A stretch of DNA of 64,000 bases from Antedon mediterranea (GCF_964355755.1 NC_092679.1:5828001-5892000), one strand, 5' to 3'; numbered from the stretch's first letter, positions 1 to 14,300 are shown. Translations and numbers: made by a program. Notes: generated by a model from the letters alone, not told the origin.

Positions 1-1012
1 CATTGTGATGGTGACACTACTGGTAGTGGCTGTGATGGTGACACTACTGGTGGTGGATGTGATGGTGACACTACTGGTGGTGGCTGTGATGGTGACACTA
101 CTGGTGGTGGTTGTGATGGTGACACTACTGGTGGTGGTTGTGATGGTGACACTACTGGTGGTGGCTGTGATGGTGACACTACTGGTGGTAATTGTGATGG
201 TGACACTACTGGTGGTGGTTAAGATGGTGACACTACTGGTGGTGATTGTGATGGTGACACTACTGGTGGTGATTGTGATGGTGACACTACTAGTGGTGAT
301 TGTGATGGTGACACTACTGGTGGTGGCTGTGATGATGACACTACTGGTGGTGATTGTGATGGTGACACTACTGTTGGTGGTTGTGATGGTGACACTACTG
401 GTGGTGGTTGTGATGGTGACACTACTGGTGGTGATTGTGATGGTGACACTACTGGTGGTGATTGCGATGGTGACACTACTGGTGGTGATTGCGATGGTGA
501 CACTACTGGTGGTGGTTATGATGGTGACACTACTGTTGGTGGATGTGATGGTGACACTACTGTTGGTGGCTGTGATGGTGACACTACTGTTGGTGGCTGT
601 GATGGTGACACTACTGGTGGTGGTTGTGATGGTGACACTACTGGTAGTGGCTGTGATGGTGACACTACTGGTGGTGGCTGTGATGATGACACTACTGGTG
701 GTGGCTCAGCTGTGATGGTGACACTACTGGTGGTGATTGTGATGGTGACACTACTGGCGGTGGCTGTGATGGTGACACTACTGGCGGTGGTTGTGATGGT
801 GACACTACTGGTGGTGGTTGTGATGGTGACACTACTGGTGGTGGTTGTGATGGTGACACTACTGGTGGTGGTTGTGATGGTGACACTACTGGTGGTGGCT
901 GTGATGGTGACACTACTGGTGGTGGCTGTGATGGTGACACTACTGGTGGTGGCTGTGATGGTGACACTACTGGTGCTGGCTGTGATGATGAAACTATTGG
1001 TGGTGGATGTGA
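1..1012. repeat. 27-bp GT-rich minisatellite
   Basis: About 37 head-to-tail copies of a 27-bp unit built on gatggtgacactactggtgg run from the window edge to about 1012, with a few degenerate copies at the right end. All reading frames are largely open because the unit length is a multiple of three. One frame would give a 9-residue repeat CDGDTTGGG but contains a TAA near 220. The array sits in the intron upstream of the first visible MRPS5 exon. I treat it as non-coding. Confidence 0.9.
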
Positions 1013-1137
1013 TTAAAGTGGTGTTTGTTCTTGTTGTGACTTGTGATAGTGTTAAAGATAGTTATAAATTACCTCATTTCTCTTAGATTTAAATAGATAG
1101 ATAAATAAATGAGTTGCCTCCACTTGATTCTTTTTAG

Positions 1138-3290
1138 AAAACTTTGAAGGGTTTGAATCAAAAGTTTTGCATGTGCGAAGAGTGTTCAACATGACGGCAA
1201 AAGTAGGTAGAAAGAGAAGTATATCAGCATTGGTTGCTGTTGGTAACAAACAAGGAGCTATAGGTCAGTATTATTAATATGTACATTTAAGAATGTTAGC
1301 TGACTGGAGTTTTAGTAGTGAAACTGAGCTTAGTGGTTTACATGCTTGCCTTCTAATCCCAAGGTCCAGGGTTCAATCCTGACCTAATTCCAGGGTTCAA
1401 TCCTGACCTAATTCCAGGGTTCAATCCTGACCTAGTTCCAGGGTTCAATCCTGACCTTGTTCCAGGGTTATAATTCACAACTCTTTCAACTCCACTCCCC
1501 AAGACTCAAATGAGACTTAGTTTATAAGCACGATAAATTATAAAATAGTTTATCCATCCTGTAATTGTCGAGTTACTCGCTATTGGCCTGGATGCGTATG
1601 AAGTATTAAAAAAATAAGAAAAACTCTAAAAATTATCCAAAATCGTAAAACTAGTTAATTTTAATCACGGAAGAGTTAAATTGTAATTTAACTCTTCCCT
1701 GCTTTTAATGAAATCTAACAATATCCCTACAGTAGTATATATATATCAAAAGTCAATTACAGGTCAATTATTATATTTTATTATATAACACCTACATAGA
1801 TTCCTGTCATTTGATTTGCACCATTGTGGGTCACATGATAAAAAGTAAGTGGCCTATCAATCGCTCCACAATTTTCATTTTTACCGGATGAAGCCCAGAT
1901 AGCATAACAACAATCATTCAATAATATTTATATATTATAGGCTATGCTTACGGTAAAGCACCAGACATGATGGCCGCTCTGAGGAAAGCTAAGAACAAAG
2001 CAGCCAATCACCTCGTCTATATCGAAAAATATAAGGATGATACTCGTAAGTAAAGATAACAAATTTTGTGAAGGCAGATTGACACTGAAAATTATTTGCA
2101 AGACTAATAAAAGTATGCTAAATCTGTTGCTTTGTTATGAATATTTCTTCAATTGTTTCTCTGTTATCATTTTTGTTATTTCATATTTTTCTTTTAGTGT
2201 TTCATGACGTAGAGAGCACATTCAGGAGAACAAGAATCCGAATGAAAACGCAGAACAAGGGTACTTTTACAGTTGTGTACATTTACAGATTCGCGCTTTT
2301 ATATTTTGATGTCCATGTATAGACTTAATGATGTCATATCACTTTACCATATTTGGGCATATCATTACCATAGTTGGGCACATCACACTTTTGTTTGTTA
2401 AACTAGTTTGATAGATTAGACAGAGCTTTATCCTCCCTTTAAAATACATTCATTTAAGACTGTGAAACATCATCAACCCACCACGTTAGAATAGTGACCC
2501 CCAAGAACACTTGTGTACCTAGACTATTCCATTTCTTGTTGAGGGGAGGTAGCTTGGGTAGTTCAGTTGCTTACTTAAAGTGAGCTATAAATTTGATATA
2601 ACCTACAACCTAGTTATATCATTGCACATACAATGATGTAGCAACATGCTTCCCTGGCGGATTTTAGTCAACAGAATTTTACACTAAGCTCGGCTAAATT
2701 TGTTAAAACTCTTGCTTAAATTATTCATGAGCACCATCCTATGGCTTTCTGTCTTGTTTCGTTAGGCCCCTATTATGTGACCTAGGTCAACATAAATGAA
2801 AAGCTGCATTTTGTCTCTTAGGCTATGGTCTTCGATGCCATCGTGTTCTTATTGAAATCTGCAAGTTAGCTGGTATTAAAGATCTGTATGCTAGAATTTA
2901 TGGCTCTAAGAATCCAGTCAATGTTATTCCAGCATTCTTCAATGGTCTTCTTGAACAAGTAAGTAAAACACAGAGATATTAGGGAGCTTAAATTCATCCA
3001 GTCTTCTACCAAAGAATTCATAGCACAGCATAACGTTGAATTATAAAACTTTTGAATTAATATCTTTTAAGGAAACACACCAACAGATTGCCGACAGAAC
3101 TAAAATGCATGTGGTAGAGTTCCGTGATGAATGTGGGCCACTCCCCATTGTGGTGGCCTCACCGAAGGGTGGAGCAATTCAGGAAAGTCTAGGAACGGAC
3201 TGGGATAAAGAACTACCTTTGGAATGGAAAGAAGAACGTCCACGACCGAAACCGAGTCCATTTGCAAGAGAAGGCATTCTGACTTTTTAA
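1138..3290 (+). CDS. MRPS5: Mitochondrial ribosomal protein uS5m (MRPS5), C-terminal exons
   Basis: Five exons are visible: 1138-1263, 1941-2045, 2198-2260, 2822-2958 and 3072-3290, ending in TAA. All have GT/AG borders and phases that chain without a break. The translation begins within the S5 C-terminal fold ([13 protein letters not shown], then [19 protein letters not shown]) and continues with ETHQQIADR and [14 protein letters not shown]. This collinear order is typical of animal MRPS5, a structural protein of the mitochondrial small ribosomal subunit. The N-terminal exons lie upstream of the window, so the gene is partial here. The first visible exon is entered in phase 2. The stop is followed by a 3' region without another gene. 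The gene converges on ASB3. Identification is from recognised conserved protein segments; I am confident. Confidence 0.93.
1310..1560 (+). mobile_element. tRNA-derived SINE with amplified B-box segment
   Basis: A tRNA-like head is visible: an A-box-like agcttagtggttt near 1327 and a B-box-like gggttcaatcct near 1367. The segment holding the B box is then repeated four to five times in tandem with a period near 25 bp (1362-1470). A SINE-type tail follows (ctcaaatgagacttagttta) up to about 1560. It lies in an MRPS5 intron. Confidence 0.65.
1670..1697. mobile_element. Minimal palindromic element
   Basis: A near-perfect palindrome with arms gaagagttaaatt and aatttaactcttc. The same ends enclose a slightly longer core at 8037-8088, where they interrupt the element-borne gene remnant, so this looks like a very short inverted-repeat element family. 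Confidence 0.5.
2330..2440. mobile_element. MITE-like repeat, copy 1 (family also at 40104 and 58385)
   Basis: It contains gggcacatcac, aaactagtttgatag and agacagagctt. These recur at 40104-40255 and 58385-58495, where the ends form an inverted repeat (tctgtctac...gtagacaga type). It lies in an MRPS5 intron. Confidence 0.45.
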
Positions 3291-3529
3291 TTGTCATATA
3301 TTTGGTTGTTCATTATGTATCAAAAAAGTACAACAGCACTATGAAATAGTGTTGGGTGTGTTGGTAGGGAGTTTTTGGCAGAACGCCTAAACGTACTGTA
3401 CAACCCTATCTCTGCCCACTATGAAAATAAATTGGTCTGTGGAATGCGTACAAATTATGAAAGAGCCATATGTACAACCTTGTTGCTATAAAATAGCGGC
3501 GTGTCAAGAAATAAATAGGTCAAACAAAT

Positions 3530-4930
3530 TGAATGAAAATTTTACTATAGTACAGGGATTTTTCTGAAAATCGGCCAAATTATCAAGTTTTTAAAATTCA
3601 ATTATTACGCGTTTATATAGCTATGTATGATCATATATAGCTTTATGATCATCTTATAGTGCCATAGAACCCAGTTATGTCAAAAAATAAAAAGGTCGAA
3701 AATTGGCCATTTTTCGAAAAAAATCCCTGTACTATAGTACAGGGATTTTTTCGGAAATTGGCCAAAATATCAAGTATTTAAAATTCAATTAGTATGCGTT
3801 TATATTGCTGTATATGATCATATATTGCTTTATGATCATCTTATAGTGCCATAGAACCCAGTTATGTCAAAAAATAAAAGGTCGAAAATTGGCCATTTTT
3901 CAAAAAAAATCCCAGTACTATAGTACAGGGATTTTTTCGGAAATTGGCCAAAATATCAAGTTTTTAAAATTCAATTAGTATGCGTTTATATTGCTGTATA
4001 TGATCATATATTGCTTTATGATCATCTTATAGTATGTTTTTGTGCATGTTACTTCAACGTATTTTGAAAAGACGATATTATGGTCATTTTTTGGAAAAAT
4101 CCTGTGCTATATTAGACCTACAGAGATTTTTCGGCCAATTTTCGATCATAATATTTTGGTATGCGCAGAATCACACAATGTGTTCTGCGCATGTTACCTC
4201 AACTTATTTGTCGAAAAATAAAAAGGTTGAAAATTGGAAATTTTTCGAAAAAATTCCTGTACTATAGTAAGGGATTTTTTCGAAAAATTGCCAAAATATC
4301 ATGTTTTCAAAATTCAATTATTACGCGTTTATATTGCTATGTATGATCATATATAGCTTTAAGATCATCTTATAGTGCCATAGAACCCGCTTATGTCTTA
4401 ATTCTGGCCCCGAAACCTTGACTCAGAAATACCGGGATGGTGTCCGGCGGGGAATAGTTTTACCTTAGTTAAGCATAGTTAAGCTTAGTTACATTTTTTT
4501 TTCACATTATTGATTGTCTCCATCCCCGAAACCTCGACTAAGAAATACCGGAATGGTGTCCGGCGGGGGATAGTTTATTACCATTAGTTAAGGTCTAATG
4601 TAAAGCACCTAGAGGGGTCAGTAATCCATTAGGCTCTATATAAATACTGTTTATTATTATTATTATTATGTCGACAAATAAACAGGGATTTTTTCAAAAA
4701 ATGGCCAAAATATCAAGTTTTTAAAATTCAATTATTACGCGTTTATATTGCTGTATATGATCATATATTGCTTTATGATCATCTTATAGTGCCATAGAAC
4801 CCAGTTATGTCAAAAAATAAAAAGGTTGAAAATTGGCCATTTTTCAAAAAAATCCCTGTTTATTTGTCGACATAATAATAATAATAAACAGTATTTATAT
4901 CCCTGTACATATAGTAAGGGATTTTTCCGA
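3530..4930. repeat. Tandem inverted-repeat elements (about 195-bp unit)
   Basis: About five copies of a unit that starts cagggatttttt and ends aaaaaatccctg, so adjacent units share a palindromic junction around ccctgtactatagtacaggg. The core includes acgcgtttatat, tatgatcatata, tagtgccatagaaccc and tcgaaaattggccattttt. Copies begin near 3550, 3745, 3935, 4265 and 4685; the later ones are interrupted or degenerate. This looks like a small inverted-repeat transposon that tandemised. Confidence 0.75.
4398..4665 (+). mobile_element. LINE/SINE-type 3' tail, internally duplicated
   Basis: A segment of about 120 bp with ccccgaaacc, gaaataccgg and gtgtccggcgggg occurs twice (4408 and 4524). It is followed by taaagcacctagaggggt and a tail ctatataaatactgtttatt then (att)n. 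Such a tail is common to non-LTR elements and their SINEs. An inverted copy of the end of the tail lies at 4855-4905. Confidence 0.5.
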
Positions 4931-5375
4931 AAATCGGCCAATTTTCGACCATCATTTTTTTATATGTGCAAAATAACCTAAAATGTAATTATTATGCAAT
5001 AATACTGCATATATATTGCATTATTTTAAATTATGGTGTTCTAGTCATAGTCTAGTCAAAGTACCAATTATGTAAAACAACAAGTTTGTGTTGTTTGTGT
5101 TTTCAATTACTAGAGGCGATACTCATCTCATGCGTTTATATATGTCATGTTTATAGTTTTGTAGTTCAACAAAATCAAGTAAAACTTTCCTCATTGTTAT
5201 TTATTTAATACAACTCTAGTTACTGTAACGCCATTATGTTGCTGGAAAAAGTTAAATTCACTCTTTCTTTCTCTTCAAAACAAAAACATTGCTTAGTATA
5301 AAAACCAATAACTTTACAACCACCTGCAGAGTAACTTCTTGATAAATTCTCTTCCATAATACAAATATGTTTAGT

Positions 5376-8300
5376 TTATATCCTGTTTGTGATCACATTT
5401 GTTAAGTCATCTTCATACAAAAGGTAACGTTTCATAACATTTGTAATTTCCATTTTATCTACAAATTCTTTAATATGTTGGAGACCTTTGGGTCGTAGAA
5501 TTTCCCGGATTGCAAGGCGACACAGATGCTGCAGACGGCCAGGAACTTCTGCACAATAAAACAAATGTAAAACAAGTTTAGGAACACAACAAAAAATTAA
5601 AATAGGCCTAACAAGTATAGATTAACTATGGTGTGTGCTTGTAAAATTTATAAGTATATATATATCTGTAAGAGCACACTGTAATTCTTAACTGCTCAGT
5701 GATAGATTGAAAATTAATTCCTTGTGGTATGGTTCAAATTCGAGTGGATAGTTTATATGTAGGGGTATATATAAAACCGAAATCAAATTACTGAAAAAAT
5801 GGCAACGCTGTGGGAGTGGCTGCATCTCAATGGAGATACAAACTAAAATAAGCAAAAGCTAAATCAAAACAATAAAGTAAAGCAGCCTAAATAGACAAGT
5901 TCTATTTCCTCTGAAATATGATGTAAGAAGCATTTTTGGGTAGAAGCTGGGATCCACTTGATTTAGGATATTTCGACCTCGCTGATTACGAATATGGCGG
6001 ATCCCAAGCGAAATTCGGCCATCTAAGCCCTTAATTTGCATAATTAAAAATGGCGGCCATTTTTTATAATTACCCTATATCTCGAGAACCACTAGTCACA
6101 GATAATTAATTTTGGTGTCAAAATGTTTTAAATATATGTTTTTATATTCACTTTAATGACACATTTTCTCAAAAAATTGATGCAAGTCGTATTTCTGACA
6201 TTTTGACCTTTGACCTTGATTTATCGTATCTCAGTAACCAATAATCGGAGAGACACGAAATAGGGCTCAAATTGTTCAGAAACTATACATTCTTATTTAT
6301 TATAATGAAATGTTTTTACAAAAAATGGCCGATTCTACAACTATTGACCTTTGAACTATTAGTCAAATATAATAATATAATAATAATATAACTTTGAAAA
6401 TTGTGGTCTTATGAATTTTTTTTTCTTTTTAAATTGTTTAAAACATGTGTGTTTCTATACAGTCTAATGGCACATTTTGTACAAGAATGGCCGATAGTAT
6501 GGTTATTGACCTTTAAACTACAGCATAGGCCTACTGTATACTGAATATAATATAATATAATTGCATAACTATGAAATTATTTATACTCAATAATAATTAG
6601 TAAAATTATAAAATTCACTGCCATCAAATATGATGTGTTATGATTTATATAGATTTAAAAAAAAATTGAACACGCAAGTTACATTTGTTGAAATTTAAAA
6701 TTACCTGCCATCAATATGATGGAGTATGATTATAGATTTTTTAAAATGTGAACATGTCAGCTACATTTGGAAATTACCTGCCATCAATATGATGGATTAT
6801 GATTATAGATTTAAAAAAGAATTTGAACACATAAGCTACATTAGAAAATTACCTGCCATCAATATGATGGATTATGATTATAGATTTAAAAAAGGATTTG
6901 AACACGTCAGCTACATTTGGAAATTACCTGCCATCAATATGATGGATTATGATTGTATAGTACCAGCCATCAATATGATGGATTATGATTATAGAATTAA
7001 AAAAGAATTTGAACACGTCAGCCACATTTGGAAATTTGGAAATTACCTGCCATCAATATGATGGATTATAATTGTATAGGTTTGAAAGAATAGTGAACAC
7101 GTAAGCTACATTGGGAATGAACATGTTAAGGGCATCAGTTTTGATCATTCATGCAAAGGTTTCCGTCATCTTTAGCGTTGTTACAGTAGCATATTAAAGC
7201 TGTACATGGTAGTTTTGACTTTTTGCACCTACATCTATATGGTTATGCATCGTGTCTTGCATCCACAATAAATCATCTCTAACGAAGCAGTAGGAATAGC
7301 TTCATTTTTCAGAAGCACTGGTTGAAGTTTACCATTAGATAGCTCCCAACCAAAATATGTTGGTGATGGCAAATGCTGGATTGGCGATACAGCTTTTTTC
7401 AATACGAGTGCTTGGAAGTGTGCTCTTTTTATATGATGCTGGTGCACTGCATCGCTTGTTGGAGGTAATTTTTTTTTTTTTAAACATGGCATGCCTAACT
7501 TAAAACTGTCGATAAAGGACACCACCAGACAAAGATGAACCAAAACACAGAGACCAATTCGTCGAATTATAGAAAGTGGTGAAATACCGCTGCCAAATTG
7601 CTGGTCAAACTTGTTGGCATTACAAGATAATAATGCAGATCTGACACGATTTCTATCAGAGGAGTTGATTCGTCAAGCTCCTATAGACAAAGAAATTGTC
7701 ACAGCTGGTGGATTTATGAAAGAATCAGTTGTTAAATCATCAAAATTGTACACGAATACGTTGTCTCTGGTCAGACCATGAAGAATCGGACACGAGACTT
7801 GTCATGCTGCCAATGTCCGATACGACACAGTTGTAGTTGCTTCTAGGGATACAGACGTACTAGTGATTCTAGTGTCTCACTACCAAAGCATGGTATCCAA
7901 ATGGATGATGACAGGGACATCCAAAAAAAGAAAGTATCTATAAAAGACATTTTTCAAGCCTTGCCCGAGGGTTCTGCAAAAGCACTGATTCCATTCCACA
8001 CTATTAGTGGATGCGATACTACCTCATATCCAGGGAAGAGTTAAATTATATTAATACCTACATACAGTAATTTAACTCTTCGCTGCTCATATCTAAGTGG
8101 TCACTCAAAGGCATCGGCATGGGAAGTATTAAAAAAAGGTATGAACTAATTAAAGACCTGGGAGAAAACCTATCAGTGACCAAGTTATTATGAAATCGGA
8201 AAGATTCATTTGCTACGTTTACGGTGTTGGTCAAGTTAAAAGTACCAATAAAGTTAGGCTTTAAAAAAAAAAGGCATTACCTCCAACAAGCGATGCAGTG

Positions 8301-11300
8301 CACCAACATATAAAAAGAGCACACTTCCAAGCACTCGTATGGAAAAAAGCTGTATCGCCAATCCAGCATTTGCCATCACCAACATATTTTGGTTGGGAGC
8401 TATCTAATGGTAAACTTCAACCAGTGCTTCTGAAAAATGAAGCTATTCCTACTGCTTCGTTAGAGATGATTTATTGTGGATGCAAGACACGATACATAAC
8501 CTGCCAATAGATGTAGGTGCAAGAAGTCAAAACTACCATGTACAGCTTTATGCCGCTGTAACAACGCTAAAGATGACGGAAACCTTTGCATGAATGATCT
8601 TAACTGATGCCCTTAACATGTTCATTCCAAATGTAGCTTACGTACGTGTTCACATTTTCTTTTAAATCTATACAATCATAATCCATCATATTGATGGCAA
8701 GTAATTTTCAAATGTAGCTTACGTGTTCAAATTCTTTTTTAAATCTATAATCATAATCCATCATATTGATGGCAGGTACTATACAATCATAATCCATCAT
8801 ATTGATGGCAGGTAATTTCCAAATTTCCAAATGTAGCTTACGTGTTCAAATTCTTTTTAAAATCTATAATCATAATCCATCATATTGATGGCAGGTAATT
8901 TCCCAATTTCCAAATGTAGCTGACGTGTTCAAATTCTTTTTTAATTCTATAATCATAATCCATCATATTGATGGCAGGTACTATACAATCATAATCCATC
9001 ATATTGATGGCAGGTAATTTCCAAATTTCCAAATGTAGCTGACGTGTTCAAATTCTTTTTTAAATCTATAATCATAATCCATCATATTGATAGCAGGTAA
9101 TTTTCTAATGTAGGTTACGTGTTCAAATTTTTATTTAAATCTATAATCATAATCCATCATATTGATGGCAGGTAATTTCCAAATGTAGCTGACATGTTCA
9201 CATTTTAGAAAATCTATAAGCACACTCCATCATATTGATGGCAGGTAATTTCAAATTTCAAATTTCAAAAAATGTAACTTGCGTATTCAAATTCCTTTTT
9301 AAATCTATATAAATCATAACACATCATATTTGATGGCAGTGAATTTTATAATGTTACTAATTATTATTGTGTATAAATAATTTCATAGTTATGCAATTAT
9401 ATTATATTTAGTATACAGTAGGCCTATGCTGTAGTTAAAAGGTCAATAACCATACTATCGGCCATTCTTGTACAAAATATGCCATTAGACTGGATAGAAA
9501 CACACATGTTTTAAACAATTTAAAAAGAAAAAAAAATTCATAAGACCACAATTTTCAAAGTTATATTATTATTATATTATTATATTTGACTAATAGTTCA
9601 AAGGTCAATAGTTGTAGAATCGGCCATTTTTTGTAAAAACATTTCATTATAATAAATATGAATGTATAGTTTCTGAACAATTTGAGCCCTATTTCGTGTC
9701 TCTCCGATTATTGGTTACTGAGATACGATAAATCAAGGTCAAAGGTCAAAATGTCAGAAATACGACTTGCATCAATTTTTTGAGAAAATGTGTCATTAAA
9801 GTGAATATAAAACCATATATTTAAAACATTTTGACACCAAAATTAATTATCTGTGACTAGTGGTTCTCGAGATATAGGGTAATTATAAAAAATGGCCGCC
9901 ATTTTTAATTATGCAAATTAAGGGCTTAGATGGCCGAATTTCGCTTGGGATCCGCCATATTCGTAATCAGCGAGGTCGAAATATCCTAAACCAAGTGGAT
10001 CCCAGCTTCTACCCAAAAATGCTTCTTGATTCGTTTTCTAGGCCGTTTTTTGAGAAATGGAACCTGTCTAAAAGATAGGACTATATGTTAACAGGTTCAA
10101 TATTTATACCCGATATATTTCTTATCCTACAGGTATAAATATGTTATATGTATTATAAATAGATTAGGTAAAAAGATACTATAAATAAAATACCTAGGAA
10201 TTGTTTGATATGTGGCCAGTAGGGCAAGCAGTTTATGAGCTGCACTGAGCATGGGCACACTTGATTCACTTGATGAGCATAACAAACCGCTAGGCTGATA
10301 CTCCTCTGCAAGTAACTTGTATCGTATCCACGCAAATCAAACATACACACGCAAGATGAATAACAATTCAATTGCGGTTTCAATCCGCAGTCCAACAGAT
10401 ACTTGTACATGTGCAGGCTGGCAAAATCAGCAACTTTTTGGTAAAAACGAATTACTTTTGTGCATTTACACTCCATTTTTAAACCATAGCTGAATAATCT
10501 GTTCATCTCTGATATATCATCACGTCCTTTACGAGTCCCTGTGGCAAAAAATACATCTTTTAAATAGCACCCTCCAAACCCATCTTCTTCGCAATGAAGA
10601 CGCGCTCCTTTGGAGAGGAGAAAAGTAAACAGTTTTCTTGATTTCGAGTCGTACGAAAAGCGCAAAGGTGACTTGACGTCAAACTTTTTTGGTAATTTTT
10701 TATGTCGGTGGATAAAGCCTGTATTGACATCAACCCCGTAGCTTAGAATGAGTTCTGCTGCTTCTACGTTGTCATTAAGTGTGGTGCAATGTAAAGGAGT
10801 CCATCCATTCACTCCACGTTTATATTCCAGTTGAGTGACAGGCAGTAACAGCTTCAGTGATCTAAAAAAGGAAATAACCCCAGATTAATGTAAATACAGT
10901 AAAGCATCCTTAAGGGTCTTTTACACCTGTCTCAGCATGGTTCTGATCTGGCGAATAGAAAGTCCATGTTTTGTTTTCACAACGCTCCACGCAGCTGTGC
11001 GCCAATCAATATGCGCCAATCGATATGCACGTAGCCAAGTATAATAAGATGCTATACTGTATTGACTAGAGATTGATAAGCTTGGTTGCTGATTGCAGTG
11101 TGTCAGATTAGAGTAACATTTTATTTTCATACTCAAGTCGATTTTTTTCAGCAGCAAAATGAATTGCTTTATAGGCATCTTCAGTTAAAAGGTTGGGATC
11201 GGCACCGGAGTCAAGTAAGTATTTTATACAGTCTGTGTGTCCCTCTTGAGCTGCTATGTGTAAAGCTGTTGCACCATCAAATATCTGTGTATTGACCTTA

Positions 11301-14300
11301 CCACCTAGGACACAAAAGACACATGTCAACAACCAACATATGAAGCATCAATGACAAATAGAGCTATAATTTTATAGATTTTAAACTTTTCATATTTTTA
11401 TTAATATGATTTTTTTTAGATTGTACCTACTTTGAATTTTTAACTTTTTAACTTTTATACAATCAGAATTTTTAACTTTTATACAATCAGAATTTTTAAC
11501 TTTTATACAATCAGAATTTTTAACTTTTATACAATCAGAATTTTTAACTTTTATACAATCAGAATTTTTAACTTTTATACAATCAGAATGTTCTGATAGC
11601 AATTGCATTTTATAACACTTTTGTTAACATTTTATTACCTCCGCCAAGGAGGTTATGTTTTCACCCCTGTATGTTTGTGTGTGTGTTTGTGTGTTTGTGT
11701 GTTTGTGTGTGTGTCTGTGAACAGCCTGGAGGCCACAGTTTTTATCCGATTCTAACCAAATTTGGACACAATGATCTATGGCCAAAAAGCTCGGACGAGT
11801 TCGAATTTGAGGGGGAAAGGTCATAGGTCAAGGTCACAACTAACAAAAAACTATTTTACTGCCTAGAGACCACAGTTTTGATCCGATTCTCACCAAACTT
11901 AGCCACAATGATCAATGACACATCATATAATTGTGGTTAAATTTTGAAGGGTCAGGGTCAAAGATCAAGGTCCACAAAAAAAAAAAAAAAAAAATAATAA
12001 AAAAAAAAACCCTCAGTGGAACTTGAACCAGCGATCTCAACTGTGAGAGGCTGGACACATAACCATTACACCACACTGTCATCCACAACTTTGTAGTGTG
12101 CAGTTAACATATTTACACTTAGAACTAATAAAAAAAAATGTAAAAAAAATATATTCAGGGGGAATTTTATGTAGGGGAATTTTACAGTAGGCGGAGGTTT
12201 GTACTCTCGGAGTACCCTCTAGTTATTGCATATTTTTCTATGTATTTTTTTTAATTTGTTAATGTTGGTTTTATTGTATCGTCCTAGTTGACAGGGGCTG
12301 GTCAAGCACATCACAAGATCACAGTTTTATCGTCCTAGTTGACAGGGGCTGGTCAAGCACATCACAAGATCACAGTTTTATCGTCCTAGTTGACAGGGGC
12401 TGGTCAAGCACATCACAAGATCATAGTTTTATCGTCCTAGTTGACAGGGGCTGGTCAAGCACATCACAAGATCACAGTTTTATCGTCCTAGTTGACAGGG
12501 GCTGGTCAAGCACATCACAAGATCACAGTTTTATCGTCCTAGTTGACAGGGGCTGGTCAAGCATATCACAAGATCACAGTTTTATTACTTTTGCTTTTCC
12601 GCTACTCCCCTGTTATACTTTATATTTTTTGTTATGTAGAAAGATTGAAAATAAATAAATAATAATTATGGACATACTGCAGGTTAACTTGCACAGTGTT
12701 AGGGAGTCTTTCATGTCAGTTTCAGTTCCAGTTTTATTTCACACAACATATTACACTATATATACATTTGTACTTATAAATAATAATAAAATATTTAATT
12801 TCGTGTGGAGATTACAATAAGCCATAATAAGCGGAGGTCCAAGTGCCAAAATGATGCTTCGTTAACACGTCCCATTGCCATGTTTCTACACACTCAGCAC
12901 ACCAACTTTTTTTGTTAGCTAATACCCTGAGACAAAATAATCACGATTGGATTTCAAGGTGACCGCAGTAAATTTGCAACGGCACACCTCGTGATTATTT
13001 TGTCTCAGGGTATTAGCTAACAAAAAAAGTTGGTGTGCTGAGTGTGTAGAAACATGGCAATGGGACCTCTCTATACAAGCTATTGGACCTCCGCTTATAA
13101 TGGCTTTAAATCTGAACCTCAAGATTTGCAACGGCTATGCAATTTGCGTTATCGTTGGTTAAACATCAATCTAGAATCGACCCAAAACATTGAGTGAGGA
13201 AACTCAAAAATTGAAATCCTCGGAATATCTAGCTTAATAACTGCGTACACAAATCCCTGGAAGTGATGTTAACTAGTGCACTTGTTGGCACAAATAAGTA
13301 ATGTATTGATGCGTTATTCTCCTTAGTTGCTTTAAAAACTAAAAGAAAAAATCTGTTTATATAAGTTTTATATTCAAATAATTTCATACCAGCTTCAACA
13401 AGCATCTTCAGACACTGAGTATTACCATACTGGGCTGCGACAAAAGTAGGTGTCATGCCGTCAACATCTTCTGAATCAACTTCACCTCCAGCCTTCAAGA
13501 GTTTGACGAGAATAGCTTGATTGCCTCCCCATGCTGCAGCATGCAGTGGGGACTGTTCACTCATGTCCACAGCGTTAACATCAGTTGTCTTACACTCAAG
13601 CAGCAGGTCAACACACTTTTCATGATTTTGATCACAAGCTGAAAGAATCAAACACTACACATTCATTTGGCGTGTCATACATCAGTAAATAATGAGATGA
13701 ATTTCCTCTAGCATTAGGAATGCTAACATCTTACACAAAAGATGTCTTGAACTCAGATGAATACCTGTGGACATAATTTGAAATCATATAATCCTGCAAT
13801 GAATTAGAAAACATTTTTTTTTTTTTTGAGAATATATAATCAATTGGAACACATTGACATATGATTTAGAAAACGCAACATCTGTGGAAGTGTTTGAAGC
13901 AAAATTGGACAAGTATTTGTCAAATAAGGACTTTCAATACCATTCTGGGCTATGAGGCATTAACTGATTGTGGGTCATGTATATAGTAATTGAGGTAGTT
14001 ACATGCTATCATTGGAAAAAGGGTTTTGGAACTAGTATTCAGCACATTGGCCAACTAGTGTGTGAGTAAGGTGAATTGAACTGGGCAGTTTTTAGCAGGT
14101 AATCAGCAAACACCTCAGTGTCTGTATGCAAGTGATAAATCAAATTTGCCATGTGAGAAGGCATAGATCTGCAGCTCTTGTTATTTCTGTTCCTGTTTAC
14201 CATTAATAAATGGCTAACTATACTGACCTTCAAATAGGGGAGTAGCATGTTCATTATTTGGTAGGGTTGAATTAGCACCAGCCTTTAGTAGCACTTCTAA

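Larger units (their letters stand above)
3300..5375. other. Convergent intergenic region between MRPS5 and ASB3
   Basis: No coding exon is recognised here. It holds the MRPS5 3' end, the tandem palindromic repeats at 3530-4930, and AT-rich sequence that runs into the ASB3 3' UTR from about 5000. Confidence 0.6.

Noticed and set aside
5-1086. Long open frames over the 27-bp minisatellite as a membrane-like or Gly-rich protein gene
   Set aside because: The frames follow from a 27-bp unit and occur on both strands; the Gly-rich frame has a stop, and there is no splice or start context.
11390-11608. DCIKVKNS repeat protein
   Set aside because: 24-bp intronic repeat; the frame length follows from the period.
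12010-12081. Functional tRNA gene
   Set aside because: A and B boxes are present but the T-stem and anticodon stem do not pair; it is embedded in a repeat.
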